From the IMG/VR virus record IMGVR_UViG_3300042515_002139, positions 1-26,801 of that record: a stretch of DNA of 26,801 nt, one strand, 5' to 3'. The stretch comes from a virus. The position numbers were made by a program, and so were the translations under genes. Positions 19,493 to 24,825 of the stretch are shown one piece after another. Every line of letters begins with the position of its first letter. Position 1 is the first letter of the stretch. The notes beneath the pieces were generated by a model. It was not told where the DNA came from. It saw nothing but the letters and a program-made list of their open reading frames with translations, and did not search any database.

Positions 19493-20100
19493 CTTGTCAC
19501 CTCTACTTTTCGAAACTCGACAACCCAGACCCAGGGATTTGCGGCCCATGATTCGGGGCCGTTAATCGATTCCCAGAGTTCGTGAAACCAGTCGCAAGGA
19601 TTTTGCCCGTAAGCGAGGTTTGAGTGCGGGCGCCCCTCGGCCATTGCGTCGCCGCGGCTGATGTCGTTCAAACGCTCAACGCAAACGGCGATAATTTCCA
19701 GCGTAATGCGGGACGCAATTCTCGGCATGTGGATTGACGGCTTCCACGGCCCGCCGATGCCGTCGCTGATCGGCGTCAGGTCTCCGTAATCCGCACGGTA
19801 GATAAACCCGCCGCCGTATTTGCAATGAGTCTCCCGCACCCAAAGCCGGTCGCCGGGTTTGCCGTAGGGCACTCGCCAATACGTTCCGCGCTCGTCCTGG
19901 AATCCCCACCCTACTATCTGGTTGTCGTGGTTTTCGAGTTCGTAAGGCGCGCGTTTGCTTAACTGCCCACCGTGCAGTTCGTCGATCCAGTCGGGCGGTT
20001 GCGGCTTGATTATCCGCCGCGTCTGCGTCTTCCGTCCGTCGATAATCGCCCGGACCATCGGGCCGGAAAACAAAATCGGCCGTTCTTTAGGTTCGCTCAT
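19489..20100 (-). CDS. ASCH/PUA-like phage protein
   Basis: From the ATG at 20100 (after GGTGGGTGAA) this is a 203-aa protein. MSEPKERPILFSGPMVRAII, DGRKTQTRRIIKPQP, the YGKPGDRLWVRET block, KPSIHMPRIASRITLEI, VERLNDISRGDAMAEG and FHELWESINGPESW..NPWVWVVEF follow in order. This is the conserved layout of a prophage ASCH-type protein often labelled morphogenetic or hypothetical. ASCH domains are RNA-binding PUA relatives, so an RNA-linked role is plausible. The motif RKTQTRR near residue 28 is the hallmark. An upstream ATG at 20112 lies in the 14-codon ORF. Confidence 0.75.
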   Translation of the reverse strand: MSEPKERPILFSGPMVRAIIDGRKTQTRRIIKPQPPDWIDELHGGQLSKRAPYELENHDNQIVGWGFQDERGTYWRVPYGKPGDRLWVRETHCKYGGGFIYRADYGDLTPISDGIGGPWKPSIHMPRIASRITLEIIAVCVERLNDISRGDAMAEGRPHSNLAYGQNPCDWFHELWESINGPESWAANPWVWVVEFRKVEVTR

Positions 20101-20141
20101 TTCACCCACCAAAATTTTTTAGGCCAAGAGTCGGGAATCAT
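20097..20141 (-). CDS. 14-codon coupled mini-ORF
   Basis: An ATG overlapping the upstream stop and a TGA overlapping the downstream start bracket MIPDSWPKKFWWVK exactly. GGAGGTGGCAAA precedes it. Both junctions are ATGA, as for full-size genes here. It is either a true aromatic/basic micropeptide or a translational coupling device carrying ribosomes into the ASCH gene. Confidence 0.4.
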   Translation of the reverse strand: MIPDSWPKKFWWVK

Positions 20142-20326
20142 TTTGCCACCTCCACTTCGTCCAGTAAAAGCCGCACCGCACAACTAATCTCATCCGCCGC
20201 TTCGTCTAGCAAGGATCGCACCGCATTTTCAATCTGTCGCTCGTATGCTTCGCGGCAATCGTCGCAGACGTCGCGGCCGCCCGCGGTTGTGGTGGCCGCG
20301 TCGCGGCAGTAGTGGCAGTGGCTCAT
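20138..20326 (-). CDS. small zinc-finger-like protein
   Basis: This 62-aa protein begins MSHCHYCRDAATTTAGGRDVCDDCREAYERQI. Two CxxC pairs (Cys4/Cys7 and Cys21/Cys24) could bind one zinc. An acidic helical C-terminus follows. It starts after AAGGTGCCCGC with an ATGA overlap. Function is unknown. Confidence 0.6.
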   Translation of the reverse strand: MSHCHYCRDAATTTAGGRDVCDDCREAYERQIENAVRSLLDEAADEISCAVRLLLDEVEVAK

Positions 20327-20502
20327 GCGGGCACCTTCTGAGCCTTGGCGACAAATTTTTCAAACTGCTTGCGGCTGCAATAGTTAAAGACGACAACCGC
20401 TTGCCGCATGTGGTGATCTCGCATCTGTGCGTTATTTCGGCGGTCGTGCCAGATGTATTCCATGACGTGATAGTCGATCATCTTTTTGTTTGTTGCGGCC
20501 AT
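20323..20502 (-). CDS. 59-aa basic protein
   Basis: This ORF starts at an ATG following CAGGAACAAAACG and encodes MAATNKKMIDYHVMEYIWHD, then RRNNAQMRDHHMRQAVVVFN and CSRKQFEKFVAKAQKVPA. It ends in an ATGA overlap with the zinc-finger-like gene. It is rich in His, Arg and Lys. The hairpin at 20527-20548 lies in its leader. No family is recognised. Confidence 0.6.
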   Translation of the reverse strand: MAATNKKMIDYHVMEYIWHDRRNNAQMRDHHMRQAVVVFNYCSRKQFEKFVAKAQKVPA

Positions 20503-20526
20503 CGTTTTGTTCCTGTGTGTGTTGGA

Positions 20527-20548
20527 AATCCGGAGCCCATCCCGGATT
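20527..20548 (-). promoter_or_regulatory. leader hairpin, copy 1 (loop GATGGGCT)
   Basis: A 7-bp stem AATCCGG/CCGGATT encloses loop GATGGGCT on the minus strand, 25 bases before the ATG at 20502. The same stem-loop core with a changed outer stem occurs at 24376-24393. The two flanks differ but stay paired, which suggests a selected RNA structure. Confidence 0.5.
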
Positions 20549-20564
20549 AGGGCTCATGGCTGGC

Positions 20565-20975
20565 CTAATTGCCCATCGACTCCCAGTGCGAAAGCGTGTC
20601 GCTGTCTAGGAGAAACGCATTCCCAACCTCCTCGTGCCTTCCGTTGCTGTTCACCTTGCGTCCGATCTGCTCACCCTTGGCGTTGACTCTCGCCTGTAGC
20701 AAGCAGACTCCTCCGTGAGCGGCGGGGTTGTAGTTCCTGCTCGATACGCTGCCGGTGAAGCCTACGGCAGCGATCGTCTCGAATTCGCTTGGTGGTTGCT
20801 CTTCCACAAACTTGCGAAGGCCCGTCATTGATCCGTCACGGGTGATCGTCGCCTGCATCGGACCAGTGCTATGTGACATAAACTCAATCACAACACTTTC
20901 GGCTGCCTTGTCTTGTGCCATAAATTTAACGGCTGCTTGGTAGGCGTCATTGATGCTGCGTAGTTGGTTTTCCAT
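20565..20975 (-). CDS. hypothetical protein
   Basis: This 136-aa protein starts MENQLRSINDAYQAAVKFMA after AGCGAGAAACAAA. The central SVVIEFMSHSTGPMQATITRDG and the C-terminal NYNPAAHGGVCLLQARVNAKGEQIGRKVNSNGRHEEVGN suggest a beta-rich fold with basic loops. Its leader shares a ~22-nt sequence with the next gene upstream (CACCCCAGCAARCGAGAARC), so both are probably co-regulated. No family is recognised. Confidence 0.6.
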   Translation of the reverse strand: MENQLRSINDAYQAAVKFMAQDKAAESVVIEFMSHSTGPMQATITRDGSMTGLRKFVEEQPPSEFETIAAVGFTGSVSSRNYNPAAHGGVCLLQARVNAKGEQIGRKVNSNGRHEEVGNAFLLDSDTLSHWESMGN

Positions 20976-20998
20976 TTTGTTTCTCGCTTGCTGGGGTG
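20976..20998 (-). repeat. shared leader repeat, copy 1
   Basis: The minus-strand leader CACCCCAGCAAGCGAGAAAC just before the ATG at 20975 nearly matches CACCCCAGCAAACGAGAAGC before the ATG at 21292. Two mismatches in ~22 nt and identical position relative to the start suggest a common translation or regulatory element. Confidence 0.55.
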
Positions 20999-21052
20999 TG
21001 TCGTAAACCTAGACGCCTCGCGGCGTTTCGCCCTTCCGGGCTCGTCAGTAGG

Positions 21053-21292
21053 TTAGCGGGCGGCAAGCTTGATCGCTTGCGTAACGTTGTCACAGTAGAC
21101 GCCTGCGGTGTAGTCGTGAACGATGTCGTCGCTATCGCAAGCGGCTCGAACGCGAACGGTTTGAATCGTCTCTTCGCTTCCGGCGGTCAGTTCGATAACT
21201 CGAAAACCTTTCTTTGCCGAAATCCTTCGACCAACGGCAGTAACTTCAAATCCGGCCTTGACTAGCTTCTTAGTTGCGTTTGCGGTCGTCAT
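21053..21292 (-). CDS. hypothetical protein
   Basis: This 79-aa protein starts MTTANATKKLVKAGFEVTAV and continues GRRISAKKGFRVIELTAGSEETIQTVRVRAACDSDD, then a C-terminal helix. The pattern is a small beta-strand-rich domain with basic loops. It is the first gene after operator module A. No family is recognised. Confidence 0.6.
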   Translation of the reverse strand: MTTANATKKLVKAGFEVTAVGRRISAKKGFRVIELTAGSEETIQTVRVRAACDSDDIVHDYTAGVYCDNVTQAIKLAAR

Positions 21293-21317
21293 TTTTGCTT
21301 CTCGTTTGCTGGGGTGT
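21293..21317 (-). repeat. shared leader repeat, copy 2
   Basis: This is the second copy of the CACCCCAGCAARCGAGAARC leader, immediately before the ATG at 21292. A 29-codon ORF starting at 21379 and ending in an ATGA overlap with this gene also reads through it, but lies within the regulatory module. Confidence 0.5.
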
Positions 21318-21350
21318 TGTTATCGTTGTCCGACTCCAAGATCATAATCT

Positions 21351-21391
21351 TTGTATCGACAAAATAAAAGCCCAACATGGCAATTATTTCC
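21351..21391 (-). promoter_or_regulatory. operator/boundary module, copy A (terminator, dyad, promoter)
   Basis: TTGTATCGACAA lies at 21351-21362 and GGCAATTATTT at 21379-21389. On the minus strand GCC-ATGTTG-GGC followed by TTTTATTTT looks like a weak terminator for the HTH gene. The dyad and a TATGAT -10-like box (21346-21341) follow. The arrangement matches copy B at 24713-24772. Confidence 0.55.
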
Positions 21392-21427
21392 AGAATTATT
21401 TTCGCCCCGTAAATTCGTTGGCGAAAC

Positions 21428-21619
21428 TCACTTTCGCGGCCGCCCAGGTCGCGAATTAACAGCCGCCGCCGCTTTTGCCGCTTCGCTGCGGCTGATCAGG
21501 ATAGCTTGCCCGGATCTCTCGCCAGCAATGCCGCAAGTGCGGAGGCCACGCCAAAGGGTTTTCGCGTGGAGGCCGAGTCGGCGAGCGTGGGCGGAGATTG
21601 ATGCTTTAGTCGTTGCCAT
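21428..21619 (-). CDS. small helix-turn-helix DNA-binding protein
   Basis: From the ATG at 21619 this 63-aa protein reads MATTKASISAHARRLGLHAK, then TLWRGLRTCGIAGERSGQAI and an Arg/Lys tail (SRPGRPRK). The SAHARRLGLHAKTLWRGLRTCGI segment is a compact HTH of the excisionase or MerR-like size class. GRPRK recalls an AT-hook-like minor-groove motif. It lies next to operator module A and is a candidate regulator. It overlaps the preceding gene by 14 nt. Confidence 0.55.
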   Translation of the reverse strand: MATTKASISAHARRLGLHAKTLWRGLRTCGIAGERSGQAILISRSEAAKAAAAVNSRPGRPRK

Positions 21620-21842
21620 GGTCTCGCGTCTCTTCGACTGCTTGCTGATAGTATCGCTCGGCAATCGCTGATCGTTCCGCGTTCGCCTGTTCGATCGCGG
21701 TTAGGCGGTCATGTAGCTCTTTGAGCCTTTCGGCTGCCCTAGTAACTACCAAAGCGGTTCCTGGTGCGCCAAACTGTTCAACAGATTTAGCGACTTTGCC
21801 TAGGACTCCAACAAGGTAATCGTCGTCGTTCCATTCGCTCAT
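21606..21842 (-). CDS. hypothetical coiled-coil protein
   Basis: The ATG at 21842 after GAGGCGGTGAA gives 78 aa, starting MSEWNDDDYLVGVLGKVAKS. A helical heptad-like stretch follows (RAAERLKELHDRLTAIEQANAERSAIAERYYQQ). The longer ORF to 22115 runs through the tRNA-like RNA and its terminator and is rejected. No family is recognised. Confidence 0.6.
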   Translation of the reverse strand: MSEWNDDDYLVGVLGKVAKSVEQFGAPGTALVVTRAAERLKELHDRLTAIEQANAERSAIAERYYQQAVEETRDHGND

Positions 21843-21875
21843 TTCACCGCCTCGATTTGGCCATCTGCGACTGTT

Positions 21876-21957
21876 AAAAAGCCGCTGCCGAATCACACGG
21901 ATGAACCCGATTTTTGCCGACGGGTCGTGCCCGTCGGTATAGGATTCGGCTAGCGGC
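21876..21957 (-). terminator. branched terminator of the tRNA-like RNA
   Basis: On the minus strand GCCGCT(A)GCCGAATC pairs with GATTCGGC AGCGGC (one bulge), then TTTTT. An inner 8-bp hairpin CCGACGGG-CACGA-CCCGTCGG sits inside the loop. It resembles leaders 1 and 2 in layout, but I find no back-pairing strand for the long linker. Confidence 0.7.
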
Positions 21958-22059
21958 ATTGGATCGGCAGGAATCGAACCTGAAACGAACGTCAAGGCGT
22001 TGCCCGCGGGACGCGACCCTTTTATTTCGTGCGTGTAGCCACCACCACGCCGCCGATCC
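21876..22059 (-). ncRNA. stand-alone ~184-nt RNA with tRNA-like domain
   Basis: The first 100 nt (22059-21960) begin GGATCGG and end CCGATCC plus A, a 7-bp acceptor-like stem. A D-arm-like GCGTG/CACGC hairpin with a GG-containing loop and a T-arm-like CAGG-TTCGATT-CCTG hairpin lie inside. The anticodon region is abnormal: ACGAA/TTCGT encloses about 36 nt with another GC-rich hairpin. T8 is missing and the acceptor plus T stack has 11 pairs rather than 12. A terminator follows. A canonical tRNA is unlikely; a degenerate tRNA, tRNA-like RNA or regulatory RNA is more likely. Confidence 0.5.
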
Positions 22060-22065
22060 GCAATC

Positions 22066-22093
22066 AGTCTAGCACAATCGCCCGGCGTGTCAA
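22066..22093 (-). promoter_or_regulatory. sigma70-type promoter of the tRNA-like RNA
   Basis: A perfect TTGACA (22093-22088), a 16-bp spacer and TAGACT (22071-22066) predict a start at about 22059, the first base of the acceptor-like stem. The RNA may therefore need no 5' processing. Confidence 0.65.
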
Positions 22094-22117
22094 TTGTCCG
22101 GCCACCCGACACCATCG

Positions 22118-22348
22118 CTACCGCCGCTTGAGAAATAGAGCAATTTCAATCCCGACCGCTACCGGTGCCACAAGCACCGCTGCGTGGGCTAAGAAAATCG
22201 GGAAGATAAGCGGCAGGAATCCAATCCAAGCACCGGCAGACGGGTCGTTGCTTGCGATCGATTTAGCAATCGAAAAAGCGACAGACCCAACCGCAATCAA
22301 AAGCCATGCAATCGAGTAGGCTACAAACCGTGCTGAAAAATTCATCAT
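22118..22348 (-). CDS. small integral membrane protein
   Basis: This 76-aa protein has a first TM segment at about residues 8-26 (FVAYSIAWLLIAVGSVAFS) and a long hydrophobic stretch at 41-70, probably two more. It ends LFLKRR. AAAGGAAC precedes two adjacent ATGs. Membrane location is clear; the role is not. It is followed by the promoter of the tRNA-like RNA. Confidence 0.6.
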   Translation of the reverse strand: MMNFSARFVAYSIAWLLIAVGSVAFSIAKSIASNDPSAGAWIGFLPLIFPIFLAHAAVLVAPVAVGIEIALFLKRR

Positions 22349-22354
22349 GTTCCT

Positions 22355-22651
22355 TTAGTTGTCCGGCCACCGAACGCCCAACCGATCGAGCACGTCGGCA
22401 AGCTCTGTTGATGTTTGGTCGATCCACGCCTCGGCTGCGAAGTGGATCTCCGACAATGCGTGTTGGCATTCGTGGATCAGCGTATCGAGCACTTGCTTTG
22501 CCGACTGATCGTATCGCACTAAGATTAGCCTACGATCCCAATAGCAGATTCCTAGAGCGTTCGGCAGCTTCCTTCGCGTCACAAATTCAATCCGCCATTC
22601 CCGGCCGCCGAGAGTGCAATCAATGGCCGGCGGCTTGCGTCGCTTTACCAT
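22355..22651 (-). CDS. HExxH zinc metallopeptidase-like protein
   Basis: This 98-aa protein carries VLDTLIHECQHALSEI (about residues 54-69), an HExxH zinc site. Downstream acidic residues (EAWIDQTSTELADVL) could give the third ligand. The N-terminal half (IDCTLGGREWRIEFVTRRKLPNALGICYWDRRLILV) matches the strand-rich lobe of small phage SprT/ImmA-like metallopeptidases. Substrate is unknown. It overlaps the phosphoesterase stop by 7 nt. Confidence 0.7.
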   Translation of the reverse strand: MVKRRKPPAIDCTLGGREWRIEFVTRRKLPNALGICYWDRRLILVRYDQSAKQVLDTLIHECQHALSEIHFAAEAWIDQTSTELADVLDRLGVRWPDN

Positions 22652-23613
22652 ATTTTGCCCTCATGGATTCTTATGTTTTGTTCTTTCCAATGGCCTCTGC
22701 TGTCGAGGTCTAAAATAGCGAAGCCCTGACTCCACTGATTGACCAACGCGTAAGCCGGTGCCATGTCGCAGAGACAGCCCGTCGAAAAACACACCCAAGT
22801 TTTCCGCTTGTCGCCCGATGTTTCGATGTGCGTCGACGCTTGATGAAAGTGCCCCGCCATCGATGTCTGCCGCGTTCTGAGCCATAGCCCACGGGCCGGA
22901 TTTACGGCTGCCACAAGCCCTTTCGGTAGCTCGTGGCCGTGATAACAATTGAGCGTGCCGAGCGTGTAGAGCTGCTTCGACGCGATCATCTGCCACGATG
23001 AATCAAGGCCCAATTGATCGGCGAGCACTTTGCATAAATCCCACTTTGACATGCCGATCATCTGCGGGGCGTTTTCAAATAAATAGCTTTCGATCCTGTC
23101 TTCGTGGTTGCCGATTTTGTAATAGCAGTCGCCCGAGAAGTGCGGCCGAATGTCGGCAAGCCAACCGGCCAGCGTCTTGATTTCTTCATCGATGCTCCTT
23201 GCGTTTGGATCGCGTACCCACTTGCTCTGCTGGTAGGCGTCTAGCATGTCGCCATTGAGGATGAGGTGATCGCATCGCGACTCGATTCCGTGCCGAATTG
23301 CTTCGTCAATCGCTTGTGGGTCGTGATAGGGAAAATGGGCGTCGCTGAGAATCAAATAACGCCCTGGCTTGCGAATCGCAATTGTCGGTCGCGTCTTTCG
23401 CTTGGCTTTGGGTGCTTTTGGAATGATGGTATTTTCGTCGGCTCGTTTTTTGTTCGCGTACGTTTCGCCGCGATGGTATCGGATTAAATCGCGAGTCGAT
23501 TCAAATGCCGTGAAGAGTGCAGGGTAACGTGCGACAAGAAACTTCGCTATTTCCCGCGTAGGTCGGTCGGGTGCCTCAGAAATGGCGGCCCTGACTATGT
23601 CGGCTTTTCGCAT
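22645..23613 (-). CDS. calcineurin-like metallophosphoesterase
   Basis: This 322-aa protein has an N-terminal helical region of ~80 residues with an HTH-like pattern (TREIAKFLVARYPALF, STRDLIRYHR). The phosphoesterase domain follows. Metal-site motifs are SDAHFPYHD (residues 90-98), NGDMLD (120-125), GNHE (168-171), YHGHELP near 225 and GHFHQ near 255, the full calcineurin-like set. Substrates could be DNA ends or small phosphoesters. GGAGG lies four bases before the start. Related proteins are common in phage replication or accessory regions. The N-terminal DNA-binding-like domain is unassigned. Confidence 0.85.
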   Translation of the reverse strand: MRKADIVRAAISEAPDRPTREIAKFLVARYPALFTAFESTRDLIRYHRGETYANKKRADENTIIPKAPKAKRKTRPTIAIRKPGRYLILSDAHFPYHDPQAIDEAIRHGIESRCDHLILNGDMLDAYQQSKWVRDPNARSIDEEIKTLAGWLADIRPHFSGDCYYKIGNHEDRIESYLFENAPQMIGMSKWDLCKVLADQLGLDSSWQMIASKQLYTLGTLNCYHGHELPKGLVAAVNPARGLWLRTRQTSMAGHFHQASTHIETSGDKRKTWVCFSTGCLCDMAPAYALVNQWSQGFAILDLDSRGHWKEQNIRIHEGKIW

Positions 23614-23660
23614 TATGCCTCCGGTGTTATTAGATGAGACCGGCTCCGGCCGGTGAATCC

Positions 23661-23698
23661 ATTATAGCCGGATTGTCGAGAGAGTCGCCACCTGTCAA
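23661..23698 (-). promoter_or_regulatory. candidate promoter for the phosphoesterase operon
   Basis: A perfect TATAAT lies at 23666-23661 on the minus strand, and a perfect TTGACA at 23698-23693. The 26-bp spacing is too long for a normal sigma70 promoter. No better -35 is seen at 16-18 bp. An ACCGGC/GCCGGT hairpin follows in the leader. Confidence 0.4.
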
Positions 23699-23708
23699 GG
23701 GTGACAAC

Positions 23709-23745
23709 AAAAAAGCCCGACAGGTTTACAAGGCCTGCCGGGCTT
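23709..23745 (-). terminator. rho-independent terminator
   Basis: On the minus strand AAGCCCGGCAGG pairs with CCTGTCGGGCTT (one mismatch) and is followed by TTTTTT. It ends the transcript of the gene at 23797-23985. Confidence 0.8.
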
Positions 23746-23796
23746 CGGGATCCCATTGCAAAGGGAAGGGCATGCTACCAGATTCGCCGCGGGAAA

Positions 23797-23985
23797 TCAA
23801 GCGTCGGGGGTGGCTGCCTCTGCCTTTGCCGCTTTGTCAAACGCAAGCAGTTTTGCGCGTAGCCTCTCAATCTCAATGTCAATCCGCGTAGGATCGTATC
23901 GCGATCCCCAACTGCATTGATAAAGAACCCGCCGCGTTTGCAACATTATTTCCAAATCTTTGACGATCTTGCCGCGTTCGCTCAT
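23797..23985 (-). CDS. small helical protein
   Basis: The ATG at 23985 overlaps the upstream stop (ATGA) and follows GGAGGTGGCGGA. The 62-aa product starts MSERGKIVKDLEIMLQTRRV and has a second charged helix (RIDIEIERLRAKLLAFDKAAKAEA). No family is recognised. A longer ORF to 24162 overlaps the next gene and is rejected. Confidence 0.6.
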   Translation of the reverse strand: MSERGKIVKDLEIMLQTRRVLYQCSWGSRYDPTRIDIEIERLRAKLLAFDKAAKAEAATPDA

Positions 23986-24356
23986 TCCGCCACCTCCAGC
24001 CCTGCCGAGGCGATCTCGTCTGGCGTGGCGCAGCGGCAATAGCGAAATCCAATGATGCCGCATACTGATGGCGTGAATGTGTAATAATCGCCGCCGCAAC
24101 AAGCCGCTAATGCTCGCGGCCCACGCCAGGGTTCTGCTTCGTTGTCCCGCACCATCACCCACGGCCTCTGCCGTGCATCCTCGTCCGTGAGCGGCGGATC
24201 TACGTATGGGCGGCCGTCGGTGGTGTTGTTGTAAATCATTCCAGCAAGAATGTCGCGGACGCCTTGCAATTCGCTTGAGACATTTCCGCTAATAAATAGC
24301 AATGCCCAAGCTTCGCTTATGCTTTTTTTCTCGCCGTCTGTCAATCGTCTTTGCAT
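23982..24356 (-). CDS. conserved phage protein, paralogue 2
   Basis: This 124-aa protein is paralogous to 15876-16271 (shared LTDEDARQRPWVMVRDN, WRGPRALA, YCRCATPDEI). It has a helical N-terminus and a Cys-Cys-Gly-Gly segment near the middle. GAGGACAAC precedes the ATG, and the hairpin at 24376-24393 lies just upstream. Function is unknown. Confidence 0.65.
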   Translation of the reverse strand: MQRRLTDGEKKSISEAWALLFISGNVSSELQGVRDILAGMIYNNTTDGRPYVDPPLTDEDARQRPWVMVRDNEAEPWRGPRALAACCGGDYYTFTPSVCGIIGFRYCRCATPDEIASAGLEVAE

Positions 24357-24375
24357 GTTGTCCTCGGGGGGTGGT

Positions 24376-24393
24376 GCCGGAGCCTATCCCGGC
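24376..24393 (-). promoter_or_regulatory. leader hairpin, copy 2 (loop GATAGGCT)
   Basis: Stem GCCGG/CCGGC encloses loop GATAGGCT on the minus strand, about 20 bases before the ATG at 24356. It matches the hairpin at 20527-20548 apart from the outer base pairs and one loop base (GATRGGCT). Confidence 0.5.
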
Positions 24394-24445
24394 GGGGGCG
24401 GATCTTACTTTGTGGCCAATCGTTTTTCGAATTCTTCGATCACTA

Positions 24446-24673
24446 CTAGACGCTAATTACCCGATCGCATTGCGCATGCTCGACTAGCTGGCTTTGGTGT
24501 TTTTCATACACTGCTTCGTTTCCGTAGAAAAACGTGGGATACTCGTAACCTATGCCAAGGTCAATCCATCGAAAGAACGTGCCCTTGCATTCGTCTGTGT
24601 CGTTAAAGTACAGCGCCAGCTCAAAAATTTCACCTAACTTCCACTTTGTCAAAATTTCGTCTGGATATTGCAT
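24446..24673 (-). CDS. hypothetical protein, first gene of the block after promoter B
   Basis: This 75-aa protein starts MQYPDEILTKWKLGEIFELA and continues with FRWIDLGIGYEYPTFFYGNEAVYE. It is acidic and aromatic, probably a small alpha/beta fold. GGAACGCAAAA precedes the ATG. No family is recognised. It is the first gene downstream of the strongest candidate promoter of the operator modules. Confidence 0.6.
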   Translation of the reverse strand: MQYPDEILTKWKLGEIFELALYFNDTDECKGTFFRWIDLGIGYEYPTFFYGNEAVYEKHQSQLVEHAQCDRVISV

Positions 24674-24712
24674 TTTTGCGTTCCGTTGTTTGAGTGACTG
24701 CCTGACTCCCTA

Positions 24713-24772
24713 ACTATAATCGACACCCCGCCGCATTGTCGATACAAAAATAGCCCCATCGGGCAATTATTT
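24713..24772 (-). promoter_or_regulatory. operator/boundary module, copy B (terminator, dyad, promoter)
   Basis: On the minus strand GCCC-GATG-GGGC followed by TATTTTT (24764-24748) forms a terminator for the glycosyltransferase gene. TTGTATCGACAA (24747-24736) follows. A promoter with TCGACA (24742-24737), 18-bp spacer and TATAGT (24718-24713) overlaps the dyad, so a protein bound there would block the -35 box. Confidence 0.6.
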
Positions 24773-24825
24773 GGGAAATAGTTTTGGATCGCTTGTTCAC
24801 CTATTTGCGGTCGCTCGCGAAATGG

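Noticed and set aside
21843-22115. N-terminal extension of the coiled-coil protein (169-aa ORF)
   Set aside because: The extension reads through a promoter, the tRNA-like domain and its terminator, and a good ribosome-binding site exists at the ATG at 21842.
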